DNA from: Oscillospiraceae bacterium
GTDB taxonomy: Bacteria > Bacillota_A > Clostridia > Oscillospirales > Ruminococcaceae
Assembly (NCBI GenBank): GCA_017523995.1
Contig: JAFWUX010000084.1
Span: forward strand, 1 to 11,373
DNA: 11,373 nt
Reading direction: 5' to 3'
The position numbers and the translations under genes were made by a program. Shown here one piece after another: positions 5,965-11,373 of this stretch. Every line of letters begins with the position of its first letter. The stretch's first letter is position 1. The notes below the pieces were generated by a model. The model searched no databases, was not told the DNA's origin, and saw nothing but the letters and a program-made list of their open reading frames with translations.

Positions 5965-6009
5965 AGGGCTAGTAGCCCTTAAGCAGGAGTTTGAGGGCGG
6001 CGCCCTCAA
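5965..6009. repeat. Two intergenic palindromes at the cargo/chromosome junction
   Basis: AGGGCTAGTAGCCCT (5965-5979) and TTGAGGGCGGCGCCCTCAA (5991-6009) are perfect palindromes around one centre base. The GGGCGGCGCCC core of the second recurs at 9582-9592 within a MITE-like element, so this may be a remnant of the same repeat family. The stretch 5886-6043 otherwise holds no gene. Confidence 0.55.
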
Positions 6010-6043
6010 TATAAATCCGTCGGAGACACTTTATCTACAGACT

Positions 6044-6077
6044 GAAGCCGCTCCGGTCAGATGAACGGAGCGGCTTC
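6044..6077. terminator. Terminator hairpin after the zinc-ribbon operon
   Basis: GAAGCCGCTCCG (6044-6055) pairs perfectly with 6066-6077, with a 10-base loop. It lies 31 bases after the stop of the minus-strand operon. The minus-strand tail is only partly T-rich (TTCAGTCT); the plus-strand side has TGCTTATTTAT, so it may work both ways. Confidence 0.65.
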
Positions 6078-6107
6078 TGCTTATTTATAATTGTATACGT
6101 GCATGCA

Positions 6108-6509
6108 TCAGCGGATGAACGCCTGAATCATGCCGTAGACGGTCTGTGCGTACTCCGCCTTCTGGATATAACCGACCATAGCCGGAATCAGGATCGCTGC
6201 AGCGATTGTGCACAGAATGATTGCAATGACAAAGAGGATCAGCGAGAGCTTTGCATAGTTCTTCGCGGAAGGATCCTTGCTGACGCAGAGCATAATGATC
6301 TGACCGATGATCGGAACGAAGTTGCAGAGCAGCAGCCAGCCGACCCAGCCGCCGAAGCTGGTCTCTGTGCCGGTTGTCACGGGCGGCTGCGAATAAGTGG
6401 GCTGTGCCTGCGGAGCAGCAGCAGTTCTCACAACCTGTGTGCCGCCGCAGTTCGGGCAGCTGGTATAGTAATCCGGCAGGTCAGCGCCGCATGAAGTACA
6501 TCTTGCCAT
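6108..6509 (-). CDS. Zinc-ribbon membrane protein, 133 aa (second gene of operon)
   Basis: The N-terminus is a four-cysteine zinc ribbon (Cys4, Cys7, Cys18, Cys21: CTSCG ... CPNCG). It is followed by a proline- and threonine-rich linker (28-50) and two membrane helices at about 54-76 and 88-111, separated by SKDPSAKNYAK. The ribbon would sit on one side of the membrane on a flexible linker. Function is unknown; such small proteins are common in Firmicutes. AGGAGG lies 8 bases before the ATG. It follows its paralog by 21 bases and shares with it the layout, the cysteine positions and the SAKN(Y/F)AK motif, so the pair arose by tandem duplication. Confidence 0.85.
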   Translation of the reverse strand: MARCTSCGADLPDYYTSCPNCGGTQVVRTAAAPQAQPTYSQPPVTTGTETSFGGWVGWLLLCNFVPIIGQIIMLCVSKDPSAKNYAKLSLILFVIAIILCTIAAAILIPAMVGYIQKAEYAQTVYGMIQAFIR

Positions 6510-6530
6510 AATATTGTCCTCCTGTTCTGT

Positions 6531-6884
6531 TTACATACCGGCCATCGAGCGGATTGCTGCAAGGAGTGTTGCACTGCTGGCTGCACCGATGACACCGAAG
6601 ATGATCTGCACAACGATCATTGCTTTTGCGAAGTTCTTTGCAGAGGTCTGCTTTGCCGTGAGCATCATGATGACTGCGCCGAGGATCGGCAGGAATGCGC
6701 AAAGCAGCGACCAGCCGAACCATGCGCCCATGGAGACGGGGGGCTGAGGCTGATAGGCAGGCGGAACATAACCGCCGCCGGAATAGACCGGCTGCGGAGC
6801 GGCTGCCGGCAGAACGGTGCCGCAGCTCACGCACTGTGCATACTGATCTGCATTTTGAGTGCCGCAATTGGGACAAAGTTTCAT
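6531..6884 (-). CDS. Zinc-ribbon membrane protein, 117 aa (first gene of operon)
   Basis: This has the same architecture as its downstream neighbour: zinc ribbon with Cys4, Cys7, Cys18 and Cys21 (CPNCG ... CVSCG), a proline/tyrosine-rich linker (26-51), and two membrane helices at about 55-76 and 88-112 separated by TAKQTSAKNFAK. The conserved block before the first helix is GAWFGWSLLCAFLPILGA, against GGWVGWLLLCNFVPIIGQ in the paralog. GGGAGGT precedes the ATG by 9 bases. No enzymatic motif is seen. A promoter with an extended -10 and a roughly 98-base leader carrying a hairpin lie upstream. The function is unknown. Confidence 0.85.
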   Translation of the reverse strand: MKLCPNCGTQNADQYAQCVSCGTVLPAAAPQPVYSGGGYVPPAYQPQPPVSMGAWFGWSLLCAFLPILGAVIMMLTAKQTSAKNFAKAMIVVQIIFGVIGAASSATLLAAIRSMAGM

Positions 6885-6939
6885 TCGATTTTTACCTCCC
6901 TTATGTCAATACCGGAAGACGCCGGCACGGAACGGTCCG

Positions 6940-6963
6940 GAATCCGCAGGCTCAGGCGGATTC
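6940..6963 (-). repeat. Hairpin in the leader of the zinc-ribbon operon
   Basis: GAATCCGC (6940-6947) pairs with GCGGATTC (6956-6963) around an 8-base loop. It lies between the promoter and the first ribosome binding site. No T-run follows. It may affect mRNA stability or attenuation; I see no known riboswitch pattern. Confidence 0.45.
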
Positions 6964-6988
6964 TTATAGATAGTAGACCGTTGCAGAT

Positions 6989-7017
6989 ATTATATCATAT
7001 TCTGCGAAAAAAAGCAA
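6989..7017 (-). promoter_or_regulatory. Promoter of the zinc-ribbon operon
   Basis: On the minus strand TTGCTT (7012-7017), a 17-bp spacer and TATAAT (6989-6994) with an extended TG form a good sigma-A promoter. It is divergent from the promoter of the lipoprotein gene. Confidence 0.65.
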
Positions 7018-7138
7018 GTAGCGCATATTCAACATTTTGAACCGGTTTTCAACCGTCCGCTTGTGCATTCCGTATAGTGCCCCGCGGCGGTGTTTCATGA
7101 AAATTTCGTGAGAAAACAAAAAAATCGTAAAAAGGGTA

Positions 7139-7167
7139 TGGACATTTGCGGGAAAATCATGTATAAT
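7139..7167 (+). promoter_or_regulatory. Promoter of the lipoprotein gene
   Basis: TGGACA (7139-7144), a 17-bp spacer and TATAAT (7162-7167) lie about 60 bases before the ATG at 7228. Five of six -35 bases and all -10 bases match consensus. Confidence 0.75.
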
Positions 7168-7227
7168 AGCAATGTATCGGATTTTATTCCAATTCAGTTT
7201 TATTTTTTAAGGAGGCTCTTTCTACCC

Positions 7228-8676
7228 ATGAATCTTCTCAAAAGAGCAGGCGCGGTTCTGCTTGCAGCATGTACGGCTGTGAGTCTGGCGTCCTGCGGCG
7301 AAAATACGGCGAATGCGATGACCGTTGACGGTCAGGACGTTCGTGCCGGCATCTATCTCTACTATGCAACCAGCGCCTACGGCGATGCCGTCGAGACGCT
7401 GCGCAAGGGCGGCGAAACCTTTGAGGGCGCAGAAACTTCCGATGATTACAAAAAGATCCTCGACAAAGCGAATATCGACAATATCACCGCTGAGGAGTGG
7501 ATCCAGAACAAGGCGGAAAAAGCCTGCAAGACGTTTGTCAACATCGAGAAGGAATTTGATGCACTCGGTCTCAAGCTGAGCGGCGAGGAGCTCGCTGCCG
7601 CAGATGCAAATGCCGCATCCAGCATGAAGTATTACGGCGACTACTTCACCGGCGCAGGCATCGGTGAGGAGACCGTCAAGGCAATCGTCCTCAACTCCTA
7701 TAAGCAGGATGCCGTCTGGCAGGCTTATTACGGCGAGGGCGGCTCCAAGGGCATTGAGACGCAGGAGCTTTACGATTTCTACAAGGCAAACAATCTGCGT
7801 GCAAAGTATATCGAGATGCCGCTCAAAGACGGCGAGGGCAATCTGCTCAAGGCGGACGGCAAAAAAGTCATCGAGGAAATGGCAAATGACTACCTCAAGC
7901 GTCTCGATAAGAAAAAGGGCAATGAGGCGGCGCTGATGGAGGAGTTTGACTACCTCATCGAGGAGCACATCAACTACATGACCTCGATCTCTGAGGCAGC
8001 CATTACCACCACCGATGAGAACGGCAGCACCATCACCACCCCGACCACCGCAAAGATCACAACCGATAAGGACGGCAACACCGGCACCACCGAGGGCGAG
8101 GCAACCACAACCGCTCCGGTCACAACTGCACCCGAAGACGACGAGGACAAGGAGGAGGACGGCGAGGATACCGCTGAGGTGACCACCACCACAACGGCTA
8201 CCACCGAGACCACCACCACAACCGTCGGAACCTACAGCCACGATAACGAGCGGATCCTGACAGTCAGCACAACCGCAAAGGAAGCGGAAGGCGAATCCGA
8301 AGGCGATGAGACCACAACCGAGCCGAGCTACACGCCCTGCGAAAAGGTCTACAACTGGATCGCCGATGAGAAAACACAGTATCTCAAGCCGGAGCTCATC
8401 AAGGATGACGAGTGCTACTACATCGTTGTCAAGCTGGATATTGAGGACCGCATGACCGAGGATGACCTCTGGAACGAGAGCAGAATCGAGAGTGTGCGGC
8501 AGCAGAAATACAATCAGGAATTCCTCGATATGATCGAGAAGGCGGCGGAAAGCCTGCCGGCAACCAGAAACGAACGCGCATTCAAGCGCTATAAGGTGCT
8601 GGATCTGGATTACCTCGGATATCAGCAGGCGCTGATGCAGAGCTACTACAGCATGTACGGCGGCGGAACGGGCTGA
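7228..8676 (+). CDS. Lipoprotein resembling PrsA/SurA foldases, with Thr-rich insert
   Basis: The protein has 482 aa. Residues 1-23 are a lipoprotein signal ending in the lipobox LASC, so Cys23 would be lipidated and the protein anchored outside the membrane. Residues 30-190 are helical and begin MTVDGQDVRAGIYLYY, like the N-terminal domain of SurA/PrsA foldases. Residues 190-250 (LRAKYIEMPL ... KKVIEEMANDYLKRLDK) and 370-405 (ECYYIVVKLDI) look like the two ends of a parvulin-like fold. Between them is a threonine-rich, acidic low-complexity stretch (about 258-368). The tail (QEFLDMIEKAAESLP ... AFKRYKVLDL) resembles PrsA C-termini. The open frame continues upstream, but only the ATG at 7228 gives a signal peptide; AAGGAGG is 12 bases upstream, rather far. 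Foldase activity is inferred; the lipoprotein call is firm. Confidence 0.8.
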   Translation: MNLLKRAGAVLLAACTAVSLASCGENTANAMTVDGQDVRAGIYLYYATSAYGDAVETLRKGGETFEGAETSDDYKKILDKANIDNITAEEWIQNKAEKACKTFVNIEKEFDALGLKLSGEELAAADANAASSMKYYGDYFTGAGIGEETVKAIVLNSYKQDAVWQAYYGEGGSKGIETQELYDFYKANNLRAKYIEMPLKDGEGNLLKADGKKVIEEMANDYLKRLDKKKGNEAALMEEFDYLIEEHINYMTSISEAAITTTDENGSTITTPTTAKITTDKDGNTGTTEGEATTTAPVTTAPEDDEDKEEDGEDTAEVTTTTTATTETTTTTVGTYSHDNERILTVSTTAKEAEGESEGDETTTEPSYTPCEKVYNWIADEKTQYLKPELIKDDECYYIVVKLDIEDRMTEDDLWNESRIESVRQQKYNQEFLDMIEKAAESLPATRNERAFKRYKVLDLDYLGYQQALMQSYYSMYGGGTG

Positions 8677-8690
8677 CCGGAACGCAAATG

Positions 8691-8727
8691 ACGGCAGGAG
8701 CATGAAAACCATGTTCCTGCTGTTTTT
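8691..8727 (+). terminator. Intrinsic terminator after the lipoprotein gene
   Basis: A 14-bp stem with two G-T wobbles (8691-8704 with 8710-8723) and loop AAAAC is followed by TTTTT. It lies between the lipoprotein gene and the LUD-domain gene. I see no strong promoter between this and the next start, so some read-through may serve the next gene. Confidence 0.85.
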
Positions 8728-8755
8728 ATATCAGTGAAAAGGAGTATACGGGAAA

Positions 8756-9430
8756 ATGTCTGAATATTCTGTACACGAGCCGATGACGGCGCATCTGGAG
8801 ATGAAGCTGGAGCGCACGGTCAAGGCACTGCAATCGAACCGCATGGATGCATGCTGGGTCAAAACAAAAGAGGAGGCGCTCGAAAAGGTCAGGGCGCTGC
8901 TGCCGAAGGGCGCGCTCACTGCAAGCGGCGGCTCCATGACACTCGATGAATGCGGCATCACGGCACTGCTGCGCTCCGGCGACTATGACTATCTGGACAG
9001 AGCCGCCGTGCAGCCCGAGGAGATCCCTGAGCTGTTTCACCGCAGCTTCTATGCCGACTGCTATCTGATGAGCAGCAATGCCGTCACCGAGCAGGGCGAG
9101 CTTTATAATGTGGACGGCAACGGCAACCGCGTCGCGGCGCTGATCTACGGGCCGAAATCCGTGATTGTGGTTGCGGGCGCAAACAAGATCGTGCCGGATA
9201 TCCCTGCGGCGATCAGGCGCGTGCGATGTCTTGCGGCGCCGGTCAATGCGATGCGGCTGCATCAGGAGACGCCCTGCACAAAGACCGGCATCTGCGCGGG
9301 AATCAAGGGTGAGCTCGCTGCCGGATGCAAGGCGGAACAGCGCATCTGCTGCTCTTATGTTGTCTCGGGCTATCAGCGAACCCCGAACCGCATCCATGTG
9401 ATTCTGGTCGCGGAAAACCTCGGCTACTGA
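8756..9430 (+). CDS. LUD-domain protein (lactate utilization family)
   Basis: The 224-aa protein matches the LUD domain family (LutC/YkgG-like), named after proteins for lactate oxidation; many single-gene members in clostridia have no proven role. Typical features are the glycine turn GGSMTLDECGI (58-68), SNAVTEQGELYNVDGNGNRV (107-126), YGPKSVIVVAGANKIV (131-146) and a C-terminal cysteine cluster (Cys174, Cys180, Cys191, Cys198, Cys199) that might bind metal. AAAAGGAG precedes the ATG by 11 bases. No lutA or lutB partner is adjacent: the upstream gene is an unrelated lipoprotein behind a terminator and the downstream region is gene-free. Family confidence is high; the substrate is unknown. 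Confidence 0.88.
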   Translation: MSEYSVHEPMTAHLEMKLERTVKALQSNRMDACWVKTKEEALEKVRALLPKGALTASGGSMTLDECGITALLRSGDYDYLDRAAVQPEEIPELFHRSFYADCYLMSSNAVTEQGELYNVDGNGNRVAALIYGPKSVIVVAGANKIVPDIPAAIRRVRCLAAPVNAMRLHQETPCTKTGICAGIKGELAAGCKAEQRICCSYVVSGYQRTPNRIHVILVAENLGY

Positions 9431-9497
9431 TAATCGGGGATTTTATTGTTTCGCATCCGGCGATGTCAATATAAAAGTTTGCGGGGTCGAGGGGCAG

Positions 9498-9770
9498 CAA
9501 TGCTAACAACTTAAGGCGCACACGGCGAAGCCGAAATAAAAGTTTTGGTCGAGCTTTTTCAAAAGCTCGCAGGTTTCCAAAGGGCGGCGCCCTTTGGTCG
9601 CACTCCGCAGAGTGCGAAATTCCCTGCTTTAGGAGCTCCGCAGGGGTGAATCCGATGAAACGATCCGGTGGATCGTTTTTCGGAGAGGGGCGCCCTGCGA
9701 TAGAGGGCGCCCCTAAGTGAATTGCAGCGCAATTCACTGGGAAACGCAACATCTTAAGTTGTTGGCATTG
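9498..9770. mobile_element. MITE-like palindromic element, 273 bp
   Basis: The ends are inverted repeats: CAATGCTAACAACTTAAG (9498-9515) and CTTAAGTTGTTGGCATTG (9753-9770) match at 17 of 18 bases. Both ends are flanked by the direct repeat CGAGGGGCAG (9488-9497 and 9771-9780), which looks like a target-site duplication. There is no coding sequence inside. The interior is a chain of palindromes: 9550-9569, 9577-9597, 9599-9616, 9622-9645, 9658-9678, 9686-9714 and 9716-9738, most of them perfect. This is the structure of a non-autonomous miniature element whose RNA would fold heavily. The parent transposase is not in the window. Confidence 0.6.
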
Positions 9771-9820
9771 CGAGGGGCAGAGCGCGAAACTCCCCTTTGC
9801 GTATCAAGAGCTCGCGGGCT

Positions 9821-9849
9821 TGGGTGCCTGCGATAGAGGCACCCATTTT
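9821..9849 (+). repeat. Hairpin related to the MITE-like element
   Basis: TGGGTGCCT (9821-9829) pairs with AGGCACCCA (9837-9845). The loop GCGATAG is identical to the loop of the 9686-9714 hairpin inside the element. TTTTA follows, so it could also end transcription. Confidence 0.55.
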
Positions 9850-9885
9850 AGAATAGCATCCGCGAAGCGACAAAACAGCAAATCC

Positions 9886-9930
9886 ATGCGTCTGCTCCGG
9901 CTTTCTGTGCGGGGCAGATGCATTGTTTTT
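9886..9930 (+). terminator. Intrinsic terminator upstream of the cellobiose phosphorylase gene
   Basis: A 13-bp stem with two wobble pairs (9886-9898 with 9911-9923), a 12-base loop and the tail TGTTTTTT form a typical terminator. It may stop transcripts coming through from the LUD gene. Confidence 0.7.
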
Positions 9931-9996
9931 TGTTTGTCTTATTGTACTTTGTGTAATATGCTGTAGGTTCGCTTGGAAAATTCGTGAAAATAGCGG

Positions 9997-10026
9997 CTTG
10001 TAATTTTGTACAAGTTGTGCTATAAT
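9997..10026 (+). promoter_or_regulatory. Promoter and operator candidate of the cellobiose phosphorylase gene
   Basis: TTGTAA (9998-10003), a 17-bp spacer and TATAAT (10021-10026) form the promoter. CTTGTA-N6-TACAAG (9997-10014) is a perfect inverted repeat that covers the -35 box. It looks like a repressor operator; the regulator is not in the window. Confidence 0.6.
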
Positions 10027-10098
10027 ATTGTATATCTGCGCAATTATTGCGCGGTATCGCAAAAAATGAATGCAATCTGCAAAAAGGAGCGTAACACA

Positions 10099-11373
10099 AT
10101 GAAATCATTCGGTCATTTCGATGACGCGCGCAAGGAGTACGTCATTCAGTCTCCTCAGACGCCTTATCCGTGGATCAACTACCTCGGAACACAGGCCTTC
10201 TTCTCGCTGATCTCCAACACAGCCGGCGGCTACAGCTTCTATAAGGATGCCCGTCTCCGCCGCATCACGCGCTATCGCTATAACAATGTCCCGATCGACA
10301 TGGGCGGCAGATATTTCTATATCTCCGAGAACGGTACCGTCTGGAATCCGGGCTGGTCGCCGGTCAAGACCGCGCTTGATTTCTATGAGTGCCGTCACGG
10401 TATGGGCTATACCGTCATCACAGGTAAGAAAAATGACCTGAAGGCAGAAGCTACCTTCTTTGTTCCGCAGAATTATGACGGCGAGGTTCAGCAGCTTGTC
10501 CTGACCAACGAGGGCAGCGCAGAAAAGACCTTCAAACTGTTCTCCTTTGCAGAATGGTGCCTCTGGGATGCGCAGGATGACTGCACCAACTTCCAGAGAA
10601 ACTTCTCCACCGGCCGCGTTGAGGTCGAGGGCTCAACCATCTATCACAAGACCGAGTACCGCGACAGACGCGATCACTTCGCATTCTACACCGTCAATGA
10701 TTCCATCGACGGCTATGATACCGACCGCGATTCCTTCATCGGTCTCTACAACGGCTTCGGCGATCCGCAGGCTGTCATGAACGGCAAGGCGACCAACTCC
10801 TTCGCGGACGGCTGGTCCCCGATCGCCTCCCACTACAAGGAAATCACCCTCAAGCCGGGCGAGAGCAAGACGCTCGTCTTCATCCTCGGCTATGTCGAGA
10901 TGCCGGTTGACAAGAAGTTCGAGGCGGACGGCGTCACGATCAACAAGGAAAAGGCACACGCAATGATCGAGCAGTACAACACCCCTGAAAAGGTCGCTGC
11001 AGGTCTTGCAGAGCTCAAAGCTGCATGGGACAAGCTCCTCGGCATCTTCAATGTCAACACCTCGGATGACAAGGTCAACCGCATGGTCAATATCTGGAAC
11101 CAGTATCAGTGCATGGTCACCTTCAATCTCTCCCGTTCCGCATCCTATTTCGAGAGCGGCATCGGCAGAGGCATGGGCTTCCGCGATTCCAATCAGGATA
11201 TCCTCGGCTTCGTCCATCAGATTCCGGACAGAGCAAGAGAGCGCCTGATCGACCTCGCTTCCACCCAGCTCGAGGACGGCGGATGCTATCACCAATATCA
11301 GCCGCTCACCAAGAAGGGCAATTCCGATATCGGCGGCGACTTCTCTGACGATCCGCTGTGGATGATCCTTTCT
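10099..11373 (+). CDS. Cellobiose phosphorylase, GH94 (5' part, 425 codons)
   Basis: The enzyme splits cellobiose with phosphate to glucose 1-phosphate and glucose in the cytoplasm, saving ATP when cellulose breakdown products are taken up. The visible half closely resembles known GH94 cellobiose phosphorylases: the N-terminal beta-sandwich ([48 protein letters not shown]), a linker helix, and the start of the alpha/alpha barrel ([40 protein letters not shown], the sugar-binding region). Full proteins have about 810 residues; the catalytic aspartate lies beyond the right edge. No signal peptide is present, as expected. AAGGAG lies 9 bases before the ATG. The gene fits the cellulolytic host and probably responds to an operator over its promoter. 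Confidence 0.95.
   Translation, partial: MKSFGHFDDARKEYVIQSPQTPYPWINYLGTQAFFSLISNTAGGYSFYKDARLRRITRYRYNNVPIDMGGRYFYISENGTVWNPGWSPVKTALDFYECRHGMGYTVITGKKNDLKAEATFFVPQNYDGEVQQLVLTNEGSAEKTFKLFSFAEWCLWDAQDDCTNFQRNFSTGRVEVEGSTIYHKTEYRDRRDHFAFYTVNDSIDGYDTDRDSFIGLYNGFGDPQAVMNGKATNSFADGWSPIASHYKEITLKPGESKTLVFILGYVEMPVDKKFEADGVTINKEKAHAMIEQYNTPEKVAAGLAELKAAWDKLLGIFNVNTSDDKVNRMVNIWNQYQCMVTFNLSRSASYFESGIGRGMGFRDSNQDILGFVHQIPDRARERLIDLASTQLEDGGCYHQYQPLTKKGNSDIGGDFSDDPLWMILS

Larger units (their letters stand above)
9431..10098. other. Gene-free 668-bp stretch with repeats, terminators and a promoter
   Basis: No protein gene is supported here; minus-strand open frames (9303-9752 and 9754-10108) run through palindromes and lack ribosome binding sites. 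The stretch holds a MITE-like element (9498-9770), a related hairpin (9821-9845), a terminator (9886-9930) and the cellobiose phosphorylase promoter (9998-10026). No clear terminator stands directly after the LUD gene. Confidence 0.7.

Noticed and set aside
7222..8712. 496-aa minus-strand open frame
   Set aside because: It is antisense to the lipoprotein gene and is open only because of that gene's codon bias; no ribosome binding site or domain.
8726..9397. 223-aa minus-strand open frame
   Set aside because: Antisense to the well-supported LUD-domain gene.
9577..9738. CRISPR-like array
   Set aside because: The repeats are palindromes of different sequence, without constant direct repeats or regular spacers.
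9303..10108. Minus-strand open frames between the LUD and cellobiose phosphorylase genes
   Set aside because: They read through palindromic repeats, a terminator and a promoter, and have no ribosome binding sites.
10633..11295. 220-aa minus-strand open frame
   Set aside because: Antisense to the cellobiose phosphorylase gene, which is clearly coding on the plus strand.

Overview
The window looks like the chromosome of a cellulolytic, Ruminococcus-like Firmicute. The evidence is a type I dockerin protein, a cellobiose phosphorylase whose N-terminal half closely resembles those of Ruminococcus and Clostridium thermocellum, strong AGGAGG-type ribosome binding sites, and sigma-A promoters, several with an extended TGnTATAAT -10 box. 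No tRNA, rRNA or CRISPR array was seen.

Positions 1 to about 2020 form a plasmid or integrative-element backbone read on the minus strand. An actin-like ParM/StbA gene is followed one base later by a ParR-like gene that carries a frameshift. Next comes about 350 bp of non-coding DNA rich in inverted and direct repeats that looks like an origin of transfer. Last is the start of a MobC-like ribbon-helix-helix gene that runs off the left edge. The relaxase would be expected beyond that edge.

Positions about 2040 to 5900 are clearly AT-richer and look like acquired cargo. Two XRE-type regulators on the minus strand each face a plus-strand unit. The first (222 aa) is divergent from a 57-aa orphan small protein. 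The second (103 aa) is divergent from a two-gene unit: a secreted beta-helix/Ig-like/dockerin protein followed by a 131-aa protein of unknown function. The intergenic regions hold near-consensus promoters and palindromes. Three copies of ATGCGATA sit at the promoters between the second regulator and the dockerin gene. Strong hairpin terminators close each unit.

Positions about 6040 to 11373 look like ordinary host chromosome with higher GC. They hold a two-gene operon of tandem paralogous zinc-ribbon membrane proteins (minus strand), a divergent PrsA/SurA-like lipoprotein with a threonine-rich insert, and a LUD-domain (lactate-utilization-like) protein. Then comes a 670-bp gene-free stretch with a MITE-like palindromic element, and finally the 5' half of a GH94 cellobiose phosphorylase gene under a promoter carrying a palindromic operator candidate.

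The most notable points are a mobilizable-element cargo that would deliver a cellulosome-type dockerin protein with its own regulator, the oriT candidate, the frameshifted partition gene, and a 273-bp element with terminal inverted repeats flanked by a 10-bp direct repeat.
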